Assembly (NCBI RefSeq): GCF_041260155.1 | Contig: NW_027248277.1 | Span: forward strand, 19,558,872 to 19,622,871 | Direction: 5' to 3' | Source of the DNA: Ptychodera flava | Taxonomy: Eukaryota; Hemichordata; Enteropneusta; Ptychoderidae | Length of the DNA: 64,000 bases | Shown here: positions 24,440 to 35,876 of the stretch, piece after piece | Layout: every line of letters begins with the position of its first letter | How positions within the stretch are numbered: the stretch's first letter is position 1 | Notes under the pieces: generated by a model | The model's database searches: none | Told to the model about the DNA's origin: nothing | What the model saw: only the letters and a program-made list of their open reading frames with translations | Program-made: the position numbers and the translations under genes

Positions 24440-25351
24440 CTTCAAAACTACTAGTCAGATAGGTTTGATATTTGCTACATACATCCCTAGGGATGATATT
24501 TCAGATTTCTTCAAATTGTGCAGAAATATGCAAATTTGCATTTTTAAGCAATTTTTGCCATCTTTGGTCAAAAAATGTGCATTTCCAAAACTACTCATCT
24601 GTTAGCTTTGAAATTTGGTATACAGTTTTCTATAGATGAACTAAGTAATATATATTGATTTTCTGATAAAATCTGTAATTTTGTATTTTGGGGCAATTTT
24701 TGCCATTTTTGGTCAAAAAATGTGCATTTCCAAAACTACTCATCTGATAGCTTTTAAATTTGATATACAGGTTCCTACAGTTGAACTAAATGATGTTTAT
24801 TGAAATTATGATAAAATCTGCAATTTTGTATTTTTTGAGGCAATTTTTTCCACTTTTGGTCAAAAAATGTGTTTCTTAAAAGGTACTGGTCTGATAGCTT
24901 TGAAATTCGATATGCAGATTCCTACAGATGAACTAAATGTGATATGTTGGAATTATTGTGAAATCTGCAATTTTGTATTTTTGGGGCAATTTTTGCCATT
25001 TTTGGTAAAAAAATTTGTTCCTAAAAAACTACAAGTCGATAGCTTTAATATTGGTAAACAGGTTTCAAATTGGATTATTAATAATGATATATTGAAATTA
25101 TGGTGAAATCTGCAATTTTATTTTTGGAGTCAATTTTGCCATTTTTGGTCAAAAATTTTCATTCTCAAAAAACTACTCGTCAGATTGCTTTGGTTGACAT
25201 GTTCTCATGAATGCTCGAATGTGATATATTCATATTATGATGAAATCTTCAATTGTATATTTTTGCAGCTATTTTAGCCACTTTTTTCTGGCCATTGAAA
25301 TGAGCTATCAAAGATTTCCACCTTCATCAACATGTTTCAAAAAGTAGTTAT

Positions 25352-27280
25352 TAGTCCCCACGGACACCGTCCGGGGGGACTTATAGGTTTGGTCGTGTCC
25401 GTGCGTGTGTGCGTCCGTGCGTGCGTGTGTGCGTGCGTCCGTCCGTTCACGCAGATATCTCAGAGATGCAAGGAGCGATTTCATTCAAACTTGGTACAAG
25501 AATTACTTCATATGTCATACAGATGCACGTCAATTTGTTTTGTGATACGATCCAATATGGCCGCCAGGCAGCCATTTTATTACGATTTTTTCATGTACAG
25601 AGCCATAACTCAGACACGTTTCAACCGATTTTATTCAAAATTGGTACAAGGACATTGACCAATGTCATAGATCTGCATGTCAATTTGTTTTGTGATACGA
25701 TCCAATATGGCCGCCAGGCGGCCATTTTGTAACGATCTTTTCATGTACAGAGCCGTAACTCACATGTTTCAACTGATTTTATTCAAAGTTGGTACAAGGA
25801 CATTGACCAATGTCATAGATATGCACGTCAATTTGTTTTGTGATACGATCCAATATGGCCGCCAGGCGGCCATTTTGTAACGATTTTTCATGTACAGAGC
25901 CATAACTCAGACACGTTTCAACTGATTTTATTCAAAGTTAGTACAAGGACATTGACCAATGTCATAGATATGTACGTCAATTTGTTTTGTGATACAATCC
26001 AATATGGCCGCCAGGCAGCCATTTTCTAACGATTTTTTCATGTATAGAGCCATAAGTCAGGCATATCTCAACCGATTTTATTCAAAGTTGGTACAAGGAC
26101 ATTGACTTATGTCATACATATGTACGTCAATTTGTTTCATGATATGATCCAATATGGCTGCATGGCAGCCCGTCTCAACTGATTTTATTCACCGATTTTA
26201 TTTAAACTTAGTACAGGACATCGACCTATGTCATACATATGCACATTGATTTATTTTGTGATACAATCCAATATGGCCGCCGTGTGGCCATTTTTTCCGA
26301 TTTTTTCATGTCCGGAACCATAACTCAGACATGTATCAAGCAAATTTATTCAAAGTTGGTAAAAGGACATTGACTTATTTATACATATGTATTTCGATTG
26401 GTTTCACGAGATGGTCCAATATGGCCACATGGTAGCAATTTCGTTATGGTTGTTTCATGTCGAGAGCCATAACTCTGGCAAGTCTCAACTGATCTTATCC
26501 AAAGTTGGTACATGTACATTGACTTATGTCGTACATATACTTGTTGACTTTTTAAACAGTAAGATCAAATATCGCTACATGGCGGTGAATTTGTTACAAT
26601 TTTCTTATGTACAGAGCCATAACTCAGACATAATGCCACCAGTATCATTCAAAGTTGGTACAAGGACATTGACCTATTTCATACATATGCTCTTCAATTT
26701 GTTTCACGTCATGTAGCAGTAACATGTCAATTATTGAAGTTTCGTAAATAGGCTGATATGTCAAGAAATACTGCATCAAATTCATGAAACTTTGTACAGA
26801 TGTTAAGCTCACATTGCTTTAACATTGAAAAAGACATTTATCAGTGTCATTTTAATTAATTTGTAATTGCATAAGTAATGAACTTTCCTAATTAGGGTGA
26901 TATAGCCACAAATTAATACAACGTCAAATGTGATGAAACTTGATACAGATGTTGATCTCATAGTGTTGTAAATACTGCATCAAACTTTATGAAATATGGT
27001 ACAAGTGATAATCTGTTAAGTGTTAGGATTGTATGCAAAAATGTTTTGCAACATCCTGTTGATTAATTCCTAGTAGACTCATTTTATGAACTTTAGGATG
27101 GTGGCCTACTTTGGTTTTATGTTTTCATCACCATAGAACTCATTCTTGGCCATTGAGTGCCATCTGTATCAAAGTATTTTATCACAGACCTAATTAATGA
27201 AGAGGACTCTATCCTCTCTGAGGACATGTAACCAAAGTACCCATTTACAAGTGGGGACTGTGTCATCAACGATGACTTGT
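25352..27280 (+). mobile_element. Family B tandem-repeat-cored element, copy 2 (complete, with paralogous empty site)
   Basis: It starts TAGTCCCCACGGACACCGTC (compound hairpin), has a GTGC/GTCC microsatellite, then six to eight 150-bp monomers, AATGAACTTTCCTAATTAG monomers, and the terminus ACAAGTGGGGACTGTGTCAT with hairpin GTCATC-AAC-GATGAC and TTGT. Flanks are AGTTAT on the left and TCTCTAC on the right. The related family A element at 54.43 kb has the uninterrupted AGTTATTCTCTAC. Insertion was therefore between T and T, with no target duplication and no loss. Confidence 0.8.
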
Positions 27281-27460
27281 TCTCTACACACAGCGGAGCT
27301 ATATCGGCCGTTAGGTCGCTTGTATGAGTGTTACATTATGATATTAGGTTATTTGCATATGTGATGAGGTTCTGTGTAAAGATTAGCTAATCAATCCTGT
27401 ATGCATTCATTTTGACCAAATGTCTGCTTTCATTGCCGTAGTGAAACATATATGTTTGTA

Positions 27461-27675
27461 CTGCGGCATTTTGTAATACGACGCATTTTGTAACAACTTA
27501 CGCAAAATGTAATAAGGGTATCAGCATTTTGTAATAAAATGGTCTACGCATTTTGTAATAAGGGTATCAGCATTTTGTAAAAAATATTGCTTACGCGATT
27601 TGTAATAAGGGTATCAGCGTTTTGTAATAAAACGCGTTTTGTAACATTAGTTAACGCATTTTGTAATAATTTTAA
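27461..27675 (+). repeat. Left terminal inverted repeat with GCATTTTGTAATA array
   Basis: Eight or so copies of a 13-bp motif GCATTTTGTAATA, mostly in one direction with one inverted (GCAAAATGTAATA), joined by AAGGGTATCA spacers. Confidence 0.85.
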
Positions 27676-28204
27676 CCATCCGCTGATATTGTATGTATTT
27701 CAAAATGCTTTGTGGTTTCTGAATACGTAAAATGTAATAGCATATGATGATATCGAGATTATATCTCACTACCAGTGCTAGGTTATCATATTAACGCGAT
27801 ATAAGGGGGGGGGGGGGTCTGAGTTGACAGTCAAAATGCAATTGACGACTTTTGTATGCGATTTATAATTGAGAAAACAAACTGAGAAAGTTTTACTTTG
27901 GGTTTTACATACAGTACCGAATGATAATTTATTTTAATCATCCCATAAACAAGGATAAAAAAGCTCTATCGACAGACCAGCCACTTTTCCTTGTATATAA
28001 AAGGTGACAATTCATATCTACTGAGCCATGGTTTTGTTTTCTCAGATCTATTTCTTTCCTTTTGTGTTCCTTCTTTGAATCTACGCTAACGCGGTAAAAT
28101 TTGTCTAACCAACGAGCTAAGATAAGCTGCCCCGCAATACTAAGATTAAGCTAAATTTGATTCGCTATCCTACTGGTTATACCTGCCAAATATCTGCCAT
28201 TATC

Positions 28205-28221
28205 ATAAACTGATAACAGCC

Positions 28222-28286
<65 letters not shown>

Positions 28287-28290
28287 CAGA
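28205..28290. repeat. (GATA)n microsatellite
   Basis: About 20 units of TAGA/GATA. Confidence 0.95.
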
Positions 28291-28299
28291 CATACTCAT

Positions 28300-28336
28300 G
28301 CACTCTTTCCTCCCTCCCTCCCTTCCTCCCTCCCTA
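28300..28336. repeat. (CCCT)n / CCTT tract
   Basis: A pyrimidine tract of TCCC units between the GATA and CATA arrays. Confidence 0.85.
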
Positions 28337-28345
28337 CCCACATTG

Positions 28346-28466
28346 ATGCAGACATACATACATACATACATACATACATACATACATACATACATACATA
28401 CATACATACATACATACATACATACATACATACATACATACATACATACATACATACATACATACT
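28346..28466. repeat. (CATA)n microsatellite
   Basis: About 30 uninterrupted CATA units. Confidence 0.95.
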
Positions 28467-28539
28467 CAACAGGTCAGATATACTTCCGTTTTAGTAGCTA
28501 AACAAGTCAAATCACTAAAACATCAGATTATTCTCACTA

Positions 28540-28580
28540 TTTAGTTTAGTTTAGTTTAGTTTAGTTTAGTTTAGTTTTAG
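28540..28580. repeat. (TTTAG)n repeat
   Basis: About seven TTTAG units in the interior of the element, not at a chromosome end. Confidence 0.9.
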
Positions 28581-28615
28581 TTTTGTTTACTTTAGATAAC
28601 TTCAGTATAGTTAAG

Positions 28616-28740
28616 GTTATTACGAAAATAACAATGTATAACGACACATAGATGTAGACATTAGCGCGCGTTTAGCGCGTTGAGCGATGCGTTGCACTAA
28701 TGTCTGAGTGCTTACTTTGCGGTATTTTCGTAATAATTAT
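28616..28740. repeat. Foldback repeat with TTATTACGAAAATA ends
   Basis: The outer arms GTTATTACGAAAATA and TATTTTCGTAATAA and the inner arms GACATTAG and CTAATGTC are inverted, around a GC-rich centre (GCGCGCGTTTAGCGCG). Its organisation matches the palindrome at 61.27 kb. Confidence 0.75.
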
Positions 28741-28974
28741 TATTATATTACCATGCCCTGTTTTGATTGGTCGAGCTAAACCACGTGACTAACCACAAAT
28801 ACACAGTAATGGTTTAATTACATGCCCGTGAATATGAATAATAAGATTAACAACTCAAAGTATCGTAACTTTACACCTCAAACTTAAATCATAATCAATC
28901 ACAAAATAAAATGGAGCACTTGTAGGCCAAGTTCAGCTACTTTTTTCTGAAAACATCTCCGGCTTTGCCATTTT

Positions 28975-29029
28975 TAGCTCACGTGGTGTAAACACGTGGG
29001 CTATTGTCATAGCGATGTCTGTCTGTCTG

Positions 29030-29060
<31 letters not shown>

Positions 29061-30698
29061 TAGTGTGTGTGTGTGTGTGTGTGTGTCTGTCTGTCTGTTT
29101 ACACGATAACTCAAAAACTCATGAACGGATTCAGTCAGATTTGGTACACAAGTACCATGTGCTACTTGCAAGAACTGATTAGATTTTGGTTAGCGTGGCT
29201 TGCATATTAATAAAGTTATGCAATATCTTTTTTTCCGTACAATGGTTTCCCTATGGAGACGGTAATGACAGTGTAGACATATATCAAGAAATACTGCACA
29301 AATTTTATGAAACTTTCCACAGATGACAATCTAAGAACATTATGATGATACTTTGAGTGTCATGTCAATTATCTTCTCATTTGCATATTTAATGAACTTT
29401 TGTTATTAGTGAGATAACTCTGAAATTCCTGCACCAAACTTGATGATACTTGCAACAAATATTGATCTGATATATATCTAACTATACTTAGAAGCATTGT
29501 CAAATTAATAAATAGCTCATTTGCATATTTTATGAAGGTTTGTAATTAGTCATATAACTCCGATATAACTTCACCAAATGTGATGAAATCTGCTGCAGAT
29601 ACTGATCCGACTGATATCTAACTGTAGTGTAAAGCATTTAGTAGTGTGAAATTAATTAAGGGTTCATTTGCATATTTAATGAACTTTTGAATTAGGTATA
29701 TAACTCTGAAATTACGGCACCATAGTCAGTGAAATTGGGTACAGATATTGTTTTGATAAATATCTAATTGTACTGAGAAGCATTTGGCAGTGTCAAGTTA
29801 ACAAATAGGTCATTTGCATATTTTATGAAGTTTTGTAATTAGTGATATAACTCCAAAATAACTGCACCAAATGTGATGAAATCTGCTGCAGATACTGATC
29901 CGACAGATATCTAATTGTGGTGTAGAGCAATTAGTTGTGTGAAGTTCATTAAGGGTGCATTTGCATATTTAATGAACTTTGTAATTAGTGATATTACTCC
30001 AAAATTACAGCGTTAATTTGATGAAACTTGCTACAGATGTTGATCTGATAAATATCCAGTTGTACTGAGAAGCATTGAGCAGTGTCAAGTTAATAATTAG
30101 CTCATTTGCATATTTCATGAAGTCTTATAATTAGTCATATAACTCCGAAATTACTGCATCAAATGTGATGAAAACTGCTGCACATACTGATACGACAGAT
30201 ATCTAACTCTGTTGTAAAGTATTTTGTAGTGTAAAGTTAATTATGTGTTCATTTGCATATTTAATAAACTTTGTAATTAGGTATATAACTCTGAAATTTC
30301 GGCACCAAAATTTTGTGAAACGTGCTACAGATATTGATTTGATAAATATTTCATTGTGCTATGAATCATTGAACAGTGTCAAGTTAATTTAGGGTTTATT
30401 TGCATATGTAATTAGTGACATTACTCTAAAATTACAGCATTAAATTAAATAAAACGTGCTACAAATGTTGATCTGATGGATATCTAATTGTCCCATAAAG
30501 CATTGGTACTGTCAAGTTAATGAATTTGCATATTAAATACAGTTTTGTAATTAGTGATTAAACTCTGAGAGTACTGTGCGAAGTTGAAAAAACCTGCTAC
30601 ATATAGTGATAACATATATCTCATTGTTCTGTGAAGCGCACTACTATTAATGAACCTGTTGTAAAACACGTGAGCATATTCAGTTCATATCTGGTTTT
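28975..30698 (+). mobile_element. Family D tandem-repeat-cored element, copy 2 (complete)
   Basis: It opens with the hairpin GCTCACGTG…CACGTGGGC (one G-T pair), then a TCTG/TG microsatellite, a unique segment shared with copy 1 (GCGTGGCTTGCATATTAAT), about nine monomers of 140-150 bp marked by CATTTGCATATTTAATGAAC, and the terminus ACACGTGAGCATATTCAGTT followed by CATATCTGGTTTT. The 5' hairpin arm reappears inverted at the 3' end. No coding capacity. Confidence 0.75.
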
Positions 30699-30827
30699 AC
30701 AGTGCTCGTGGCAGTACGTCGCGTATTGCTCAGTTTCTGGGGCCCAGTTGTCGTTCGCTCCTGAAATTTTCGGAAATTTTGACGGTTTCCTTGCATTCGC
30801 TGATAATATAATGGAAATAACAGACTC

Positions 30828-30960
30828 CGCTCTGACCATTAAAGTTTATTTGTGGACGAGGGGCTCGAGGAAAGCCAAATTAACGGGCTTGGCAAGCCTC
30901 GCCCATTAATTGTTAGCTTTCCTCTCGCCCTTGCCCGCAAATAACCGTTAATGGTCAGCG
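30828..30960. repeat. 133-bp imperfect palindrome
   Basis: CGCTCTGACCATTAA…GAGGAAAGCCAAATTAACGGGC is mirrored by GCCCATTAATTGTTAGCTTTCC…TTAATGGTCAGCG. The arms contain GAGGGGC/GCCC-type runs like the 22.5-kb palindrome. Directly followed by a B element. Confidence 0.8.
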
Positions 30961-30973
30961 CCTCGCGCGTTAT

Positions 30974-32273
30974 TAGTCCCCACGGACACCGTCCGGGGGG
31001 ACTTATAGGTTTGGTCATGTCCGTGCGTGTGTGCGTGCGTCCGTGCGTGCGTGCGTGCGTGCGTGCGTCCGTCCGTTCACGCAGATATCTCAGAGATGCC
31101 TGAAGCAATTTCATTCAAACTTGGTACAAGGATTACTTCATATGTCATACAGATGCACATCGATTTGTTTTGTGATACGATCCAATATGGCTGCCAGGCG
31201 GCCATTTTATTACGATTTTTTCATGTACAGAGCCATAATTCAGGCATGTTTCAACTGATTTTATTCAAAGTTGGTACAAGGACATAGACCAATGTCATAG
31301 ATATGCACGTCAATTCTTTTTGTGATACGATCCAATATGGCCGCCGTGCGGCCATTTTGTTACGATTTTTTCATGTACAGAGCCATAACTCAGGCATATC
31401 TCAACCGATTTTATTCAAAATTGGTACAAGGACATTGACATATGTCGTACATATGCACGTCAATTTGTTTTGTGATACGATCCAATATGGCCGCCATGCG
31501 GCCATTTTATTACGATTTTTTCATGTACAGAGCCATTACTCAGGCATGTTTCTACAGATTTTATTCAAAGTTGGTACAAGGACATTGACCAATGTCATAG
31601 CTATGCACATCAATCTGTTTTGTGATATGATCCAATATGGCCACCGTGCGGCCATTTTGTTACGATTTTTTCATGTACAGAGCCATAACTCAGGCATATC
31701 TCAACCAATTTTATTCAAACTTGGTACAAGGACATCGACCAATGTCATACATATGCACATTGACTTGTTTTGTGATACGATCCAATATGGCCGCCGTGTG
31801 GCCAGTTTATTACGTTTTTTTCATGTCCAGAACCATAACTCAGACATGTATCAAGCAAATTTATTCAAAGTTGGTACAAGCAGATTGACCAATGTCATAC
31901 ATATGCATGTTAATTTGTTTTGTGATACGATCCAATATGGCTGCTGTGCGGCCATTTTGTTATGAATTTTTCATGTACAAAGCCATAACTCAGGCATATT
32001 TCAACCGATTTTAATCAAAGTTGGTACAAGGACATTGACCTGTGTCATACATATGCACATTGATTTGTTTTGTGATTCGATCCAATATGGCCACCATGTG
32101 GCCATTTTATTACGATTTTTTCATGTCCTGAACTACAACTCAGACATGTATCAAGCGAATTTATTCAAAAGTATTTTATCACAGACCTAATGAAGAGGAC
32201 TCTATCCTCTCTGAGGACCTGTAATCAAAGCACCCATTAACAAGTGGGGACTGTGTCATCAACGATGACTTGT
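30974..32273 (+). mobile_element. Family B tandem-repeat-cored element, copy 3 (complete, short)
   Basis: TAGTCCCCACGGACACCGTC hairpin start, a (GTGC)n microsatellite, seven clean 150-bp monomers, then directly the terminus ACAAGTGGGGACTGTGTCAT with GTCATC-AAC-GATGAC and TTGT. It is flanked by T on each side (GCGTTAT / TTCTATA). The 150-bp monomer is divisible by three, so a 220-codon open frame at 31303-31965 arises from periodic sequence and is not a gene. Confidence 0.8.
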
Positions 32274-33079
32274 TTCTATATCATACATCTCCTTTTTTAT
32301 CAAGAATATATGCACCCGTCGTTTCCGATGCATTATTCCATACACTTTACAGGCATATTCGCATTGCTTTCTTAACTGCGAGCGGGTCAAGGGTAAGCGC
32401 CATCTTTGTTTACATCGCGCGCTCATCCAACATTCGATGTACGAACGGAGCAGCGATGTCGTGCCATATTTGTACAGTGCCGTCCGTCTTGGTAAACTTT
32501 TGTTATTACCTCATAATATTTTTCACCTTCAAACAGTCGTAATACATTTACTTCTGTTTCTTTTATCAGAAGTTATTTTCAAAGTACAGTATGGAGTTTC
32601 AGTATAGAGCCATTCAATGATGTAATGTTTATCATCAAATATGAAAGTAGAGGGGTTATTGCATGCCCATTACGTGCCCGTTTTTACGGAAGCTCGATTC
32701 TATTGTTTGCGAAGGCAGATGTATAATAATTTTTGTTATTATATTTTAATTTATCTGAGTCTCTACCTGTTCATTGCTGGTTGTCTGAATACAGAAAGAA
32801 TGTCGTTATCCTCTATTTAATAAATCAACTGACTGTGTATACCAATGATTCTCTCAAATATATGATAATAAACTAATCAAAATCTAGTAGATACCTGCCT
32901 CAGATGATCAGTTGGTAAAAATACTGATTGACAGCTATCTAAATTAAGTCTTTCTAATTTGAAATGGAAGTCAGGGAGCGTTCAAATTTTGTACTTACTT
33001 AACGAGTAAACAGACCCTTTGTAATACCATTCCAAAGTCAATAAAATATCTGTTAATGCTTTAAAACTGGGAAAAGTTT
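32274..33079. other. Interior DNA of the 5.9-kb element, nothing recognised
   Basis: Contains a CpG-richer patch at 32.38-32.50 kb (GCGCCATCTTTGTTTACATC, a YY1-like core) and otherwise AT-rich sequence. No transposase or host exon identified. Confidence 0.4.
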
Positions 33080-33338
33080 TTAAAATTATTACAAAGTGCG
33101 TTAACTGTTATTACAAAGTGCGAATTATTACAAAATGCTGATACCCTTGTTACATTTTGCGTAGACAATTTTTTATTACAAAATGCTGATACCCTTGTTA
33201 CAAAACGCGTAGACTAGTTTATTACAAAATACTGCAGACGTTATTACAAAATGTGTCAGTTATTACAAAATGCTGATACCCCTTATTACATTTTGCGTAA
33301 CTTATTACAAAACACGTCAGTATTACAAAATGCCGCAG
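33080..33338 (-). repeat. Right terminal inverted repeat with GCATTTTGTAATA array
   Basis: Reverse-complement counterpart of 27461-27675, slightly longer, with the same order of motifs (CTGCGG end outermost, GTTAACGCA innermost). Confidence 0.85.
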
Positions 33339-34012
33339 CACAATGTTGTTTTATAATAAGCATACGAGTTCATGAGTGCTGATGTAGATCTACATTACTT
33401 TGAAATGTATCATTGCTGAATACAGTTGAATTTTATTAGACTTCTTAAGTTTCATTTCACATATTAGATTAATGGGAACAGTTTGGTGAAGATTATGTAC
33501 TATGTAGTCATTATTTTCTTATTTGAATGTTGTGTCTCTCTGTAATTAAGCCATATATATCAAAAGTGAATACATGTACCGGTAAAGTGATTTTATCAAA
33601 TTCTGAGGTACTCCGGTATACCTAGATTTGGTTATGCTGAAAGTTTGATGAGTGTGTCATAATTTGCTCATTTGCATATTTAATGAATTTGTAATGTAAG
33701 TAGGCCATATACCAACCAGCCTTGACATGCCCCAATAGATATGAGTGATTTGTTAAGCATTTTCCATGGGGAATGGATGCTATCAACAAACTGACTCATG
33801 AGACTGTCCCAAGCTGCTTTGCCTTTCTTGGCAATACATGTAGTTCCTGGCTTGCCAATTGACAATTGCAAACACCCTCTAGCAGTGTTGCAGCCAGGAT
33901 TGTCAAACCTGAGGACACTGTGTCCCACTACTGTTTATTTTTTGGGACATTTGCACATTTTGGGGACAACATATACATGCATCAAGTGTCAATCAAGTTT
34001 TGTATAAAATTT
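33339..34012. other. No gene recognised
   Basis: AT-rich DNA. CAGTGTTGCAGCCAGGATTG at 33881 resembles a hAT terminus, but I found no partner end. Overlapping open frames near 33.7-33.95 kb on both strands show no domain. Confidence 0.4.
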
Positions 34013-35876
34013 TAGCTCCGCTGTCAGTGACGGGGAGCTTATCAATAGGCTGATTTTCCGTCATCGTCCATCGTCATCCATCCGTTTGTCCGTCTGCCAG
34101 TCCGTCATCCATCAACAATTGCCTGACCCTCTGAAACCACATGCCCAGTTGCTTTGAAATTTGATATACAGTATACAGTTCACTTTGGGTTATCTGACTT
34201 AAGATTGTTCGTATCATGGCTAAATTTACATATTTGTAGTTTTAGGACATTTTTGCTGTTCTTGGTAAGAAAATCTTCTTCCCATGTCCACTTGCTTTGA
34301 AATTGGATATGCAGTTTACTAAGGGTGACTTCAGTTAGATTTGTTGAAACGTGATGAATTTGCATATTTGTATTTTTAAGGTAATTTTTGACATTTTGGT
34401 CAAAAAATCTTTAAAATCTTCAAACTAGAGATCAGATAGCTTTGATATTTGGTACATAGGTCCGTAGGGATGATCTACTTTAGATTTGTTCAAAAATTGC
34501 AGGGATGTGCAAATTTGTATTTCTCAGGCATTTTTGTCATTTTTGGTCAAAAATTTGTTTCATCAAAACCGCTGTCTCACAGCTTTGATATCTGGTAACA
34601 GGTTTAAAGATAAAGCAAATATGATTACAAATTATGACAAATGTATAGTTTGTAATTTGGGGGCAATTTTTGCCATTTTGGTCAAAAAATGATTTCTCAA
34701 AAACTACTGGTCTGATAGCTTTGCAATTTGGTATACAGGTTCTTACAGATCACCTTAATGATATTTATTGAAATTATGATGAAATCTGCATTTTTAGCTC
34801 CCATAGCCATATGTATATATGGCAATGGAAGCTATTCTTATAGGCTAGGAAAATGTCTGTATGTATGTATGTCTGTATGTCTGTATGTCTGTATGTCTGT
34901 ATGTCAACATCAAAAACTCCAAAACCGCTGCACATTTCATCTTGATATTTGGTGTGTACATGGATGATGGGCTGTAGATGAGATTTTGTTCAAATGAAGT
35001 TGTCATTGCCAAAAATATGCAAATTAAATGAAAAAAAATGTAAAAACAGTCAAAATTGAAAAACTCAATAACCACTGAGCAGATTACATGAAAAATTTGC
35101 ATGTGAGTACTTTGGGCTGACCTGAAATAATTGTGCTTTTTTTGATTTTTTGATATTGTTGAAAATATGCAAATTAGTGCCAAAAAAGGCGTTTTTGGTA
35201 AAAAATCTTCTTCTTCATAACCGCTGGTCAGACAGCTTTGATATTTAGTATACAGGTCCCTAGGGATAACCCAACTTGGATTTGTTCAAATTTTGATGAA
35301 ATATGCAAATCTGTATTTTTAAGGAATTTTTTTGTCATTTTTGGTCAAAAATTTATTTCATCAAAACCGCTCGTCTGACAGCTTTGATATTTGGTATACA
35401 GGTTCCTACAGATAAACTAAATATGATATATAGAATATATGATGAAATCTGCAATTTTGTATTTTTGGTGCAATTTTTGCCATTTTTGGTCAAAAAATGT
35501 GTTTCTCAAAAACTACTTGTCTGATGCCTTTCATATTTGGTATACAGGTTCCTAGGGGTTGTCTTAGTGTGATATATTGAAATTTGATAAAATCTTCAAT
35601 TTTTGTATTTTTGGGTCAATTTTTGCCATTTTTGGTCAAAATATTTGTTTCTCAAATGTTAGTCATGTGATAGCTTTGATATTTGGTATACATTTTTATA
35701 CATAATTATGATGAAATCATCAATTTTGTATTTTTGCAGCTAATTTTGCCATTTTAGGTCAGGCCATCCTGAAATGAGCTATCAAGATCTCAACCTTCTT
35801 CATCAATACATATGTTACGAAAAGTTGCTCTCTACATAACACAGCAGAGCTCTATCGACTATTGTGGTCGCTTGTT
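34013..35876 (+). mobile_element. Family A tandem-repeat-cored element, copy 2
   Basis: Starts TAGCTCCGCTGTCAGTGACG with a GGAGCT hairpin partner, has a GTCCGTC/CATCC stretch, monomers of about 145 bp, and ends ACAGCAGAGCTCTATCGACT…GTGGTCGCTTGT. A family C segment is inserted at 34795-35185. Sequence right after the end (35877-35950) is another A-type monomer, so this copy lies against or within an older A element. Confidence 0.65.
34795..35185 (+). mobile_element. Family C element or fragment nested in family A copy 2
   Basis: Begins with a 17-bp imperfect hairpin, AGCTCCCATAGCCATAT / ATATGGCAATGGAAGCT (two mismatches), then (TGTATGTC)n, then ATCAAAAACTCCAAAACC and TTTGGTGTGTACA. Family A monomer sequence resumes near 35.19 kb. 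The 3' end is not defined. Confidence 0.5.

Larger units (their letters stand above)
23689..27323 (+). mobile_element. Family A tandem-repeat-cored element, copy 1 (hosts a B element and a MITE)
   Basis: It begins with an 8-bp hairpin AGCTCTGC…GCAGAGCT, then a TCCG/TCGTCCGT-rich stretch, then monomers of about 145 bp (GCAATTTTTGCCATTTTTGG, CTGATAGCTTTGAAATTTGG). It ends ACAGCGGAGCTATATCGGCC-GTTAGGTCG-CTTGT, in which the 5' arm is repeated inverted and CGGCC/GGTCG can form a terminal hairpin. The B element at 25352-27280 sits just before the terminus and a 344-bp MITE sits at 24096-24439. No coding capacity. HINE-like rolling-circle element favoured. Confidence 0.7.
27461..33338. mobile_element. 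5.9-kb element bounded by long inverted GCATTTTGTAATA-array termini
   Basis: The left terminus (27461-27675) and right terminus (33080-33338) are inverted copies. Both begin CTGCGGCATTTTGTAATA at the outside and consist of repeated (A/G)CGCATTTTGTAATA and AAGGGTATCAGCATTTTGTA units, closing with GTTAACGCANTTTGTAATAA on the inside. Between them lie microsatellites, a palindrome, a D element and a B element. I find no transposase. A shared TGT just outside TTGT/ACAA may be a 3-bp duplication but is weak. Superfamily not assigned; a non-autonomous DNA transposon is most likely. Confidence 0.6.

Noticed and set aside
28177-28501. Open frames on both strands over the GATA and CATA arrays, and at 60877-61242 over the TA arrays
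   Set aside because: Low-complexity translations of microsatellites.
28540-28580. (TTTAG)n as an interstitial telomere
   Set aside because: The unit is TTTAG, not TTAGGG, it is short, and it lies among other microsatellites within a transposon.
31303-31965. 220-codon open frame with about 50-residue protein repeats
   Set aside because: The 150-bp monomer is divisible by three, so any stop-free frame repeats. The same frame is broken in the other family B copies and there is no start context or splice signal.
27461-33338. Polinton or other large virus-like element because of long terminal inverted repeats
   Set aside because: Only 5.9 kb, no recognisable polymerase, integrase or capsid segment, and the termini are short-motif arrays.
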